From Ypsolopha sequella (Eukaryota; Arthropoda; Insecta; Lepidoptera; Ypsolophidae), in the NCBI GenBank assembly GCA_934047225.1, contig CAKOHE010000009.1:152001-216000 (forward strand): DNA of 64,000 bases. The letters are read 5' to 3'. Positions 22,531-33,654 of this stretch are shown piece after piece (position 1 is the first letter of the stretch; each line of letters opens with the position of its first letter). The notes beneath the pieces are model-generated. The model ran no database searches. It was not told the origin of the DNA and saw nothing but the letters and a program-made list of their open reading frames with translations. The position numbers were made by a program, and so were the translations under genes.

Positions 22531-22859
22531 TAACGCCAGGGTCACAGCTTCAGGCGGTTTTTGCGACGGGTTTTGCCCTGCCACGACACCCGTCGGCGCC
22601 TTTATGTATAGCGCGCTCGCTCGCTCAAAGCGCTCGACACTAGGTTCGTCCTGTGCGCTCGATCAGTGTTTCAACCGCCCGCCTCCCTGCACACCGCGCC
22701 GTCGCTAGAGCGCAAGTCACTCGAAGCCGGACAAGACGCGCGAGTGGCGATCCATGGCCGGCTCTATACAACTTCATACATTTGTTCTCTCCGCCGGCGC
22801 CGTCAAGAAGAACCGCTTGGCGCGCCTTTCGAAGCCTAAAGCTGTGGCCGAGGGCTAAA
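22531..22859. mobile_element. GC-rich TIR MITE, copy 1
   Basis: The ends cagggtcacagcttcaggc and (reverse) cctcggccacagctttaggc are inverted repeats. The interior is strongly GC-rich (cgctcgctcgctcaaagcgc). A homologous copy at 29803-30139 lies in opposite orientation. The ORFs over it in both strands are by-products of GC richness. Confidence 0.75.
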
Positions 22860-23110
22860 AGTGCGCGTATCAAGTTTCAACGATTTCCAGTTTGGCCAGA
22901 TTGTAGTACTTACATAAAGTAAAACAACAAATAACGAAAGTTAGGGTTCTGTACTCAGAGGGTGCCAAATTTTTCGTCAGAAACTACAGCACCTTGTTTT
23001 TTGTCGCCTAGATGTTGCTATGGCAGCTATATTTGTTGTTATCTATTTATATACTAATAATAAAGCTTAATAAAAAAGTCATGTCTGTACATTGAATATT
23101 TTTGCGTTAA

Positions 23111-23991
23111 GGCGATATGTAAAAAAAATACGGGTGCTTCTTTTCTGTGTATTTCATGAAATACACGAAAAATTTTCAATAAATTTTTGGTATATGCGTT
23201 TTGACTATCTTTTATTTGACTTTTGACTATTAGGTTTTGGAAAACTTGTTTGTACACATTTTCCTCGATAGGAATAATTGTTGAAATGAGGTCTTCAGAC
23301 ACACTTTTTCTCCTTGAAACCATGTACAGAACTCAAACATATTTTTATAAATGGGTTTCAACATTATCTAGATATTTGATTTTGGGAATTTTGCTAGCTA
23401 TTTTAGTTTTTTTTATAAAAATATAAAACTAACTTTTTTCCCTTTCGCCCTGAATGCGCCCCTCTCGCACTGTGGGTTTTTTCGCTTCGAGTGACAGTGA
23501 CAAAAATTAAATTCGCATAGCCTCTTAAATGCAATGGGTTATTTATGTTCATATATAGGTCGATGATTTATTTAGTAGTAAGAGGCTATACGAATTTTAT
23601 TTTTGTCACTGTCACTCCAAGCGAAAACACGCTCAGTGCGAGAGGGGCGGGTTCAGGGCGAAAGCGAAAAATGTTAGTTTTATAATTCTCATAAGAAAAC
23701 TAAAATAGCTAGCATTATTTCAAATATCAAATCTCTAGATATTGTTGAAACACACCTAATAAAATACGTTTGAGTTCTGTGTATGGTTCCTATTCGTCAA
23801 ACGAGGAGAAAAAGTGTGTTTGAAGACCTCATTTCAACAATTATTTCTATCGAGGAAAATTTATCCAATCATGTTTTCCAATTTCAAAACCCTAGATTAT
23901 ATAGTCAAAATACCAGAAACGGATTATAATTTTCCGTGTATTTCATGAAATACACAGAAAAGAAACACCCGTATTTTTTTCGCATATCGCC
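23111..23991. mobile_element. TTAA giant foldback element
   Basis: TTAA flanks (23107-23110, 23992-23995) enclose ends GGCGATATG..AAATACGGGTG in inverted orientation. The two halves are reverse complements over roughly 400 bp, with an inner GC-rich pair (tttgtcactgtcactc and its partner) around 23500 and 23600. The right arm shares taaattctatcgag-like and ctagattatatagtca blocks with the right end of the transposon at 30266-33650, so it looks like a derivative of that family. Confidence 0.8.
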
Positions 23992-23995
23992 TTAA

Positions 23996-24829
23996 TTGTA
24001 CCAAGGCTAAAACAAAAACAGACTGTCTGTCTGTCTGATTGTTCTATTTTTTCACATATATACAATACTAGCCTGCATACTAAATTTTTGATGATCATGA
24101 GTAACGTCAGTGACGAAATCCTCTTATTTTAGGTACTAATAAAATACAAAGTATATACCTAAACAAATTAAACTTTTTCGTTTTCAATGCGTTTTATAAC
24201 TACAACTTATCTTGAGAATTTAGGAGTCTAGTATTATCCAGACCGAAGCTACAAGGGTTCGAAAATACGACGAAACGCTTCGAGAAAAGGTTACGTCGAA
24301 AATATCTAGAGACCTAGCAGGGGTTTCGGGTGCCTAGATATTTCCAACGGATTATAAGTACCTACGTAGTGATTGCCCTTGCTTGGCGGGTGTATATACC
24401 GTGCCCTAGATCAACGTGTGAAGCAATCGCCATTCTTCGGTTATGTTAGTCACCGTCGTAGACATTTTTTTCTATGGATCGAAGGAATATAAGCTTCGAT
24501 AAATGGGTATTATATTTTTTATAGCTACGCTGCGCTGAGTCCTCGGTGTTTGCTAGCATTAGTACCGATCATAGATAATGTACCGATCCTTCGTGGCATT
24601 TGTGAAAATGGCACAAATAAATGGTATAATATGGCACGGGAAGCCCTCTTGCGTGTAAAAGGTCAACTATTTAGTTTAAGCTACTCATCACTAGGTGGCA
24701 GTATTTCCTTTTAATTATTAGATGTCTTCTATCTATGCTGATATATTAATTAATCATTTAACATATTATTTACAAGAATATCCACGCAGACGATATCGTG
24801 GGCAAAAGGTAGTATTTTAATACTTCTAT
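23996..24829. other. Intron DNA, no gene seen
   Basis: Unique-looking AT-rich sequence. The short inverted words at about 24302 (aatatctagagacctagcag) and 24332 (tgcctagatattt) form a small hairpin. No coding signal. Confidence 0.35.
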
Positions 24830-25865
24830 GCTGCAATCCGATCGATCCGACCCTCTATGGTCCGACACAAACGTGAGCTATAACCATTCAACTTGCGGTC
24901 CGAAATAGAGTTACATCGATAAAAGCTAAGAATGATTTAAAGTGTGAGCGATGACTGGTCCGTAATTTGTGAGCTAGCAAACGATGTGAATGATCGCTTA
25001 TGATTCGGACCGCATTAAGAAAGATACATTTTAACCATAATCTCTTACCACAGAATACGATACGATTATTTTATTTTATCTCGTCAAAGTGCCGTGATTC
25101 GAGATGGAACAAGAAAAGTTTGTAGCACTGTTTTTCAACGTAGACTCGGATAGTGACGATAGCCAATTTGGTAAACTGATGCACAGCTCTACATCCGAAT
25201 CAAACACTAGCGACGAAGAAGCTGATCAGCGCATTATCAACTACTTATTGCACAATGCAACTTACCATTTGAAGCTCGATCATATTGACTCTGATTCATA
25301 TATGTATATATACAAGGTGACTTTTTGATCATCGTCCAAATTCATACTGGAGGCTTGATAAGTGATCAGTATCTTGGATCAGTAAAAATTTTTGTGAAAT
25401 ACGTAAAATGAAATTTCGGCTTCCCATATAAATTCCGTTCCAGTCCCGAGTGAATCACAAAGTCACTGATGATCAAAAAGTCACCTTGTATATATATATT
25501 TTTTTTATCGAGTCCACATTTACAAATATAAATTCATCCATTTTGACGAAGAGTTCCACACGACTTCACATTCAAGACTTATCATTTGTTTCTCTTATGG
25601 CCGAATAAAACATATACCATGGTGTGTCTGATCTGAACTGCTAAAATAATGGAGCGAAAACAATTTTTGACATTCCATTCCGTTCAATGATCACATCGCC
25701 TCACCTCCGTCGCATGAGCTACGAAAGTCATACGAATGAATGAACGCATTTGCTTCACTCATGGATTATTAGCCATTCACCTCATCCATTCGTAATCGAT
25801 TTTAGCGATATAATTCCATTTCGGAACGCAGGGCAAGTAAACTCTATGACGCTAACCTTCGTACC
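24830..25865 (+). mobile_element. Decayed DNA transposon with a short acidic ORF
   Basis: Diverged inverted similarity between about 24860-24960 and 25690-25840 (gcggtccgaaatagagtt against cgttccgaaatggaatt in reverse) suggests long terminal repeats. Inside, 25104-25312 encodes MEQEKFVALFFNVDSDSDDS, then a Ser/Asp/Glu-rich stretch. The frame is then cut by a 176-bp MITE. I do not recognise the protein; an acidic N-terminus of this kind would fit a Harbinger-like transposon. No catalytic core is present. Confidence 0.4.
25313..25488. mobile_element. 176-bp TIR MITE in TA target
   Basis: CAAGGTGACTTTTTGATCAT at the left and its exact reverse complement at the right, set between TA dinucleotides in a tatata context. 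It interrupts the ORF that begins at 25104. Confidence 0.85.
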
Positions 25866-26058
25866 CTACTAATGCCCTAACGGATTTTTGACATTTCAAT
25901 TTTGAATTTGATTGATGTTGCGTCGGGATTTGCGTTGCGTTTGTTGTGTTGATAAAATATTTATTTGCGTCGCTACTTCTGCTATAATTGCTAAAAGTTT
26001 AAAAATGTTACGTTAACATAACTGTGAATTGATAAAAAAGTGGTGGTTGAACAGTAAG

Positions 26059-28611
26059 ATGTCCGGAATCAATTCTCAACGTGATTTCGTCGCTAACTAC
26101 AAAAAGGAAACATGCTCCAATTTGAGCATCCTCAGCAAGATTTACCCGATGGACCCCGATCTAGCGAGGCAGATATTCAAAGAAGAAGCCTTGCAAAAGC
26201 CTACCCAGCATGTTTTCATACACCTATCTCACTACCTTGCATGCATCTTCGATGCCCAAAAAGCATCGAAAATTACATGGCCTGTATATGATTCTAAGTC
26301 GGAGAGGACGTACAGATCCGAGTTTTCAAGCATCATCACCGAGTATTGTAAGCAGGGATTGTTATCACCAGTTTTATCTTCTTATTTTGTAAATCCGGGA
26401 TGCTACAAAGTAACTAAACTCATGTTTCAACTATCACAGCTTGCTGTCCAGAAAGCTTTACACTCTAAAATGGAGAAGGATTATCACAAAACTCTGTACA
26501 AAGCTGTTACAAATAAGTACAGGTCTGAAATTACAGATTTTTCAGAGTTTATTGATCATGAAACTGACCATATGATGAGTAAGTTCAATAAATATATACA
26601 TAAAAAGAATTCTATGATAAGAATAAGTGCAGCAATGAAAACGAAGATAACTGTTCTGGAGGAAAGGTTATGCTCTTTAAAAAAGAAAGGGTTTGTGAGT
26701 GAATTTATTGACAATTTCTTAAGAACACATGATTACGATGAAAAAATGAAGTGTGAAATTGAAAAAATGAAGGAAATTAATAATCCAGTGCCTATTCTAG
26801 ATGCATGGTTGGACTACTTTGATGAAGAGATTATTAAAATGGAATCTGAATGGAATAGCAAGGCTTCCCCTTTTCTAAAATCTTCTAAAATATGTCAAGA
26901 ATCAGCAGAAGCACTGATTTTAATGCACACTGGAGAAATTGATAAAAAATCCTATACAGTTGAATATGATCCTAAATCAGATCAACTTGAGACGAAACAT
27001 TTAGAGATGCAAGTAAACACCCAACAGAAATACATTCTGAAAAACATAATCAAAGATGAAAGACTGAATTTTCCTAATCTCATCAGAGGCTTTGTTATAG
27101 CCATGTGCCATATTTTGAAAAATTCAGAAATGGTAGACATTTACAAAATAAATGAACATTTAGACGCTGAAAGGAGAAATTTTGGAGAGATAGTGACCAC
27201 ACTCAAAACTTTGATTGACAGAGTATACAATGCAGAAAAGAAACTACAGGTAATGATGATTTATATTACTAGATTTGTAAGCAATTTCTTTTTCTTGTAG
27301 TTTCATAAATGTATAATAATAAAAATAATTTTTATATTTCAGAAATCACCAGTGAATGTCTTGAATCAATCAATAATATCGAAGGAATTATCTGAAATAC
27401 CACCATTACCGAGCCTTTCTAGTCTTAAATCCAACTGGGATACTAACCAAGCTATCTTCGACTATTTTACACCTCTTCACTTTTCTAAACAACACTTTAA
27501 TTTTCGCCACAAGTCTATTACTCATACATTTACAAAACCCCAACCCAAACCTATAGTAACGCCCTTTCACTATCCACCTAGAAATGACTTCCTTAGACCC
27601 CTAAAATATCTAAAATCTGGACATCTTAGAACGACAAACCAACCAAAACTCAACATGAGTCAAAAAAACATTTCAATTATAGCACAATCTAATGAAAAAA
27701 TTTCTGAATGCTGTTCGGGATTCACTGCACAACAAATTCAGAGACTTCTTTCAACAAAAAAGAGAAGCAGCTCCAAAAAACAAAAGTTTAACTTGGAACG
27801 TCCTAAAATCAATGTCAAGAAAGGTGGTCTGTTCAATGAAACAGTTGATAGTGGACTTATCCGAAGCCATTCCAGTCCAAATCTCTTTGAGAGTAAAACA
27901 AAGAGGTCCCGAGGTAGATTGCTATCTATCATGAAAGAAGACACCTTAAGTTCAGAAGTTTCAGGTATAACTGTTCTGGACCACAGCAAACAAGGTACTC
28001 CTGAAAGACCTGTACCATCTGGGAGTTCAAGAAAACTTTTAGATGCATTAAGCATTCCAACTATTACTGTAAGCCCTGTTAAACTTATGGAGGTGAAGCT
28101 CAACCATATTTTAAAAGAGACTGATGGTGTAGATTTTAGTCTGGAAAATGTGGTAAAAACAGAAATACCAAAAGAAAAGTCTATACATCAAAGTATAGAG
28201 AGTTTAACGGTAAAAGAAACATCAAACACACCTAAAAATAATGTGCATCCTATTAGAAAAACAAGTTCTATAGAGAAAATTATTAACAGATATAAAAAGG
28301 TTCGTGCAAGCAATGTTTTTCCAACAGAAAATAAAGAAGATGGTAGAAAAGATATTAAAACAATCTTTGAAGAAAGGGAGAACAAGATGTACCCTGTAAA
28401 TGTGGATGTGATGACTGCGAATAGAGTCTTATTGCCAGATCTATTAAGTCCAAGTTGCAGTGTAGCCTCAAAAAGTCCTACACCACACTTTTTAGATCAA
28501 TTGTGCTTTGAGCTTGAAGAAAAGGAGTATAATAGGATGCCTAGAGAAAGTCTTGGTGCTGCATTGGGTGTAGATCAAACATTCTTAGACCAATTTGATT
28601 TGATGGACTGA
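26059..28611 (+). CDS. HAUS6: HAUS augmin-like complex subunit 6 (dgt6-like)
   Basis: Two exons, 26059-27249 and 27343-28611, are joined in phase 0 across a 93-bp intron (CAG|GTAATG .. TTTCAG|AAA). The predicted protein is 819 residues. The N-terminal third carries the hallmark HAUS6 stretch: FIHLSHYLACIFDAQ, then WPVYDSKSE, LLSPVLSSYFVNPGCYKV and TKLMFQLSQLAVQK. A Lys/Glu-rich helical middle (about residues 140-390) suits the augmin coiled-coil body. The C-terminal half is Ser/Pro/Lys-rich and disordered-looking, ending LDQFDLMD. Augmin recruits gamma-tubulin to spindle microtubules. ATG 26059 is the first Met in the frame. A frame upstream lacks ATG. The gene lies on the opposite strand inside a 24-kb intron of the ZAD-ZNF locus. 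No lesion is seen, so it is probably functional. Identification is from remembered family motifs. Confidence 0.75.
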
Positions 28612-28645
28612 TTGATTAGTTGTTTTCTTTTTTAATGTACCTATA

Positions 28646-28651
28646 AATAAA
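28646..28651 (+). promoter_or_regulatory. Polyadenylation signal of the HAUS6-like gene
   Basis: AATAAA lies 35 bp after the stop codon, with T-rich sequence downstream. This is the only such hexamer close to the stop. Confidence 0.55.
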
Positions 28652-28766
28652 TGTACCGCTAAAATTCAACCTATTTATTAAAATTTGTTTATTTTACTAT
28701 TTAGAAAATTGTAGAATTTATAAAATTAGATGCTTTTGTGCATGTAATCCCAACCACCAAAGTAGT

Positions 28767-29444
28767 TGTTTGATAAAAAACGCTCGTTGCTACCAGAAAT
28801 TGTAGCTTATAAAAAGTGGTAATACTGACTAGTGACGGACATCGGCGTCACTGATGCGAGGATTCCATAACCACGCTCAGACACCACTAATTGTATGCTA
28901 AAGGGCGATACTTGCAGATGGAACAGGGGCCCATAAGCTGTCCCAGATTTATAGTCTACAAGTATCTTATATTCTACAATATATAATATAAAATGTCCTA
29001 CCAGACTATTGCATGATGACCTCATCAGGTAGTCCTCGCGAATTCCTTTCACGATGACTCCAAGGCGCTCCGGTGCTGTGACACGCTGCTCACCTCCACG
29101 ATGAATCTAAACACGACCCACCTACCCCGGGATGCATCCGAACCCAGAAGAAATGATAATGGACAAGTCCACTTGTCGGAAGCCGCGTGGACACAGGTTA
29201 TGTCACACACACACAGGAAATTCACTCAAAATGGTCTTCACACCAAAATATCGTCAGCCCTTGACTGAATACTGTTTCTTACGATGTCCGCACCGATTTC
29301 CCTTATCCTTTATACATTTTATAAAATCGTCCGCGATCTATATCAAATGTCCACGTCCCTCGTTTTTTGACAGCTCCAAGTCCATAGACAAAATATATAG
29401 ACCATTGATGGATACGTTCCGAAATATACATTTTATTCTGAACA
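28767..29444 (-). mobile_element. Solo LTR of the BEL/Pao family
   Basis: The reverse complement of this 678-bp segment matches, with scattered substitutions, the 682-bp LTRs at 42084-42765 and 46799-47480. It starts TGTTTGATAAAA and ends TTCTGAACA, flanked by the 5-bp duplication GTAGT (28762-28766, 29445-29449). A solo LTR with a target duplication is the footprint of LTR-LTR recombination. The frames within it are non-genic. Confidence 0.9.
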
Positions 29445-29802
29445 GTAGTCTTAGATTGATTAGACCTTATAGACTATAAGATAATCGTCTTGTAAATGTT
29501 TTGGTATATGCTTTATAATACATATACAGTATGTCTTCAAAAACGTATGCTCTTATTATTTATTCTTGTACATAGTAAAGCAGATTCTGGAGGCTTTAGT
29601 TTTAGTGCTATCAAAACTAAAATTATTCCAAAGTAATTTAGCTTCTGTTCCTAATACTTAAGGACTATATTGCAACGAAGAACATTTATTTTTGACAGCA
29701 CTAAAACTAAAATTAAAACCTTCAGAATTGGCTTAAATATACATATAATTTTATTTTATGCTTTTGTAGGGTGTTAGTTTTTTTAAAGCAACATGAGAGC
29801 AC
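29445..29802. other. Intron DNA with a small TIR remnant
   Basis: No gene. tttagttttagtgctatcaa at about 29598 and gacagcactaaaactaaaat at about 29695 are inverted, suggesting a MITE of about 150 bp (29582-29735). Confidence 0.5.
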
Positions 29803-30139
29803 TTTAACCCCTCAGCCACAGCTTCAGGCTTCGAGAGGCGCGCCAAGCGGTTCTTCTTGCGAAAGCGCCAGCGCGGCGGACAGAACAAATGTATGAAGTT
29901 GTATGAGTGTTGAGTTGACAGTGGTGTGCGGGGAGGGGGGCGGTTGAAACAGTGATCGAGCGCACAGGACGAACCTAGTGTCGAGCGCGTTGAGCGAGCG
30001 AGCGCGCTATACATGATTCAATATACTCTGACATGAAGGCGCCGACGGGTGTCATGGCAGGGCAAAGCCCGTCGCAAAAACCGCCTGGAAGCGCAGCAAG
30101 AAGCGCCGCCAGAAGCCTGAAGCTGTGGCCTTGGCGTAA
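29803..30139. mobile_element. GC-rich TIR MITE, copy 2 (inverted relative to copy 1)
   Basis: The ends ccacagcttcaggcttc and (reverse) ggccacagcttcaggcttc are inverted repeats. The body matches copy 1 (22531-22859) in reverse, sharing gatcgagcgcacaggacgaa and gccaagcggttcttcttg in opposite order. The copies are diverged and each has private indels. Confidence 0.75.
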
Positions 30140-31419
30140 AACAGCTGCGTTGCTGCGTTTTAGGATCAGTAGGTATAGGTAAACATACTTAAAATGGAAT
30201 GTAAGACAAGACATAGTAATCTCGGGAAGACAATTAAAAGTGTAGATTGGCCCTATGTAATTTAAGGCGATATGAAAAAAAATTATGAGAGCTTGAGGGG
30301 CGTGGTTTAGCCGTAGACGCGGGGAGCGCCCCGATTTCAACATCGCGAGAGCGTGCCGCGCGGCAACGATCTTGCTTGCGTTTCGAAGTTTTAGAAAAGA
30401 GGAGTCATGGAGTCGTTCAAAATAAAATAGTGTTGGTTACTTTTTATCTGTGTTATGTTTATACCAGCCAGTTGTAAGGCACCCATTGAAGCTTTTACGG
30501 ATGTAAATGATTTTACTTATGTTAAATAAATATTTTTTGGCTTTGACTATGTATGTAGGCAAACTAGTGTACACGAATGTATGTCTACTTATGTATTAGC
30601 AGTGATTGGAATAATCATATACTTAGAACAAATTCACAAAATAATAATTTCCATACGAGTACATTTATTAAATATTTAACATCCAGAATTTTATCCGGGA
30701 TATGATTTTGGGGCACAAATACAATAAAAACTACGAAGTAGGGATATTCAGTTATTTGTATTCAATCATCCATTTATTTCTATTTAAAGTTTACAAAATA
30801 CCATTTCACGCCTTGGGAAAAATAGGAATTAAGGAAAAATATTGAAGTGATGAATATTTTAGACCATTTAATTTTTTATACATAACTTTGTTTACATAAG
30901 GTGATACTTATTCATACATCCAAATTTATACTGAAAATTCGGTATAAAGGTCCAATGACCCTTTTTCTGGAAATTCTTAATTTATTATTTTCTTTTCCTC
31001 TATAAACGCAAGCCAAGCCCTGAGTCAATACAACGGAGGGTCAAAATTTTGTTTATTGAAATTTGCAAAGTATAACCTTTTGCAAATTTTGCAAAATAAA
31101 ATTGTGACCTCTTATAGTAATTACCTCTCGGGTGGGCTTGCGTTTGTAGGGAACACGAAAAAATATTTACTTATTTCACAAAATGGGTCATTGAATCTTG
31201 ATACTGAGCACTTACCGAGTCTTCAGTATGAATTTGGCTGTATAAATAAAACTGAGTTTACATACTATGTTCTAAAGTTGTTCTAATGTTTATTTTCTAA
31301 AGTTGATTAAAAACGAGAGGATTTTATAATAATATTTTACTGCTCTTTATCCGTTTAATTTTAAAAACATCGATCGAGCGGTAAAAATCATAAGGACTAA
31401 AGTAGTCGTAAATCAAATT

Positions 31420-33143
31420 TACAGCAACTTAAGTTTTTATTATTTTTGTAGAAATGTTGAAAACAACGGAGTAATTGAGCAAAAACAATATTTGTTTTTA
31501 ACAGCCATAAATAAGACTTTGCCAAATCTCCTTCCAATGATGGCTGCAGCACCGGATAATGCAGCATAATTGGTCCTGTAAGAACGTTTGCACCAGCAAC
31601 CATCTAAAATGACATCAATTATTGGTATTCCGTCTTTACTGACTCTTCTCTTTCAAAGCCGCTTCTTTCTCACGTTCTCCTGCACGTTTTATTTCTTCCC
31701 ACGCTGTCACTTCCCATTCATCAAAAACTTCGTCTTGGGCTTTTTTATATCTATAATTTGATAAAGCTGGTAAATCTAGCGCTGCTGAAAATTGATTTAG
31801 CTGAGCATTACCACAACCTGCTGCTATGATACCCGAAACGATACCCGATACCCGATACCCGAACGAAACGATGATTCGTGTTTTGATACCTCGATCAGAT
31901 CATTAAAAAAATTATTCACGTCGACTACTCTATGTCCATCTATGCTCGTGTTTATTTCATCCTAAAAAAAAAACATTTAAAAAACATTAAAACACAGGCT
32001 TATATAGCGAATATTATATTCAGACTTGGTGAATAGGTACTCTATTTTTAAAATATTTTTTTAATTTTATTTATGACCTATATGTATAGCGTAGTGAAAA
32101 TGTGTCCGACCATGAGGTCCCGGGTTCAATTCCCAGTGGGGCACCTTTGTGCGTCCAGTCTGCGCTTGCTTCGGAAGGCTCGTTAAGCCGTTGTTCCAAT
32201 TTGTGCCTGAAAAACGGTGACAGTGCTCACCACACATCACGTTGGAACGGAATAATCGTTGGTGAAAAATGAGTGTTCCGAGCGTGAACTGTGACTTGCA
32301 ATTTACAGTTCTCACTCTGACATCTACCTGTAGATTCATGTCGTGACGATATGTTTTGTATATTAAATATCCATAGTTTAAAACTACATCAACATATACA
32401 GCAAAAGTTTATGTAATATTATAAACAGGCTTTCAACATAGGTTGCTTTTTTCATCTGTATTGAAAACTTAGCTCAATTTAACTATTTTTGAGCTATGCT
32501 ACGGCCAGCCAGACAGACAAAGGTCCACTTAATATATTTATTTTTAGTTATGAAAAATTTGAGGTAACTTACGTCATTATTTTCAAACTCTATTTCGTAT
32601 GGAAGAGGCTCATCATCACAGCTGACCTCTAGTGAGCACTCAATATTATTTTCTTAGCGTCTTCTCTTTAAATTTTTTTTAAGCTAAAAATAAAGTAAAA
32701 GACAATATTTACGTGTCTTAACATTAGTAATTAAATGTAAGTCGATAAAGGGCAACTTCAGTCACCTGTGTTCTGTCGATCCGCCAACACATTCCGTAGT
32801 TAGTTTTACCGCAGGGGTATTATTTTCAATAGTTTTTTCAATTCTACAAAATACAAACACATAGTTTTTTTAACAAGAATTATTGTCATAGGATTTTTTT
32901 TCTTCAGGATTAGAAATAAATAAATTACTACCAACCCTTTTTGTTCAAACGAGTTGGCATATTCTTCTTCGTCCAAATTCAAAAATATTAATGGCGACTC
33001 CATTCCTTTTTCAATATTATGTGAATATTAGAAAAAATACGTAAGTATACTTACATTCTCTTTTCTCTCATTTTATGAGCATTTTCTTTGAGGCGTTGAA
33101 TGTGTCGGGTTTTGTTCATTACCCTTTTTCGTTTATTAGCCAT
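31420..33143 (-). pseudogene. Kolobok/Mutator-like transposase (broken)
   Basis: Fragments on the minus strand, in order: a first exon 33055-33143 (ATG, basic, MANKRKRVMNK, donor GTAAGT); an acidic segment near 32940-33010 (FLNLDEEEYANSF); another near 32575-32640 (CDDEPLPYEIEFENND with donor GTAAGT); then from about 31960, after acceptor ttttttttag, the block GHRVVDVNNFFNDLIEV. Next come a short tandem cgggtat expansion that breaks the frame, NAQLNQFSAALDLPALS, a long Glu/Lys helix, and in another frame DGCWCKRSYRTNYAALSG, AAAIIGRRFGKVLF and VKNKYC. The order R-VD-F, GNAQLN, DG-W-KRSY, GAAAIIG, NKYC fits a DDE transposase family I associate with Mutator-like/Kolobok proteins. At least two frameshifts and a deletion of the cysteine region make it dead. 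Confidence 0.6.
32085..32355 (+). mobile_element. tRNA-derived SINE
   Basis: It has a B-box-like cccgggttcaattcccagt in a tRNA-like head, a body with gcctgaaaaacggtgacagt and cgttggaacggaataatcgt, and an end attcatgtcgtgacgatatg. The same 3' end closes the minus-strand SINE at 54285-54585, and the body recurs at 41740-41960. Confidence 0.7.
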
Positions 33144-33654
33144 TACAATGTTACAATTTATTATGCGAGTAATCACGGCCGCAACTGACGTAGAACCGTC
33201 TCTGACAATGGTCATGAGCGGACTGAGCGGACGCGGGAAAGTGACATCGTTAATTACTTCCTAATGTGAAAATTGAGAGCGCAACAATGCGTATCGATCC
33301 AAATAAACATGGCGTAAGCGCCAAACTACATATTATTTATTTAAAAATAAAGTATGCCGTTTACGAAAAATCTGTTTAACCAGGTACTAAAACTTATATT
33401 TATCTTCACTTAGAAGAAAATTTCATATTTAAAATGGTATGCTTTGCAGAGTGACAGAAAACAGCGCGGAAATTCAGGGTTGTCTTTGGAATTAAATTCT
33501 ATCGAGAAAATTTCATCAAATCACGTTTCTACTCTAAGCAGGTCCTAGATTATATAGTCAAGAAACACATATACAAATATCAAATCCACAAGTCTTGATT
33601 TGGTGAAGTTATAGGAAACAAGCAACCCCACCAAATATTTTCGTATCGCCTTAA

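Larger units (their letters stand above)
30266..33650 (-). mobile_element. TTAA transposon, Kolobok/Mutator-like, degenerate
   Basis: TTAA flanks at 30262-30265 and 33651-33654, with inverted ends GGCGATATGAAAAA and GGCGATACGAAAAT. The minus strand carries fragments of a transposase gene (31420-33143). A SINE (32085-32355) is inserted. It is the only member of the GGCGAT end family here that retains coding sequence, so it is a candidate relative of the autonomous source. Confidence 0.65.

Noticed and set aside
22640..22922. Overlapping ORFs on both strands
   Set aside because: Produced by the GC-rich MITE; the homologous copy at 29.8 kb does not preserve the frames.
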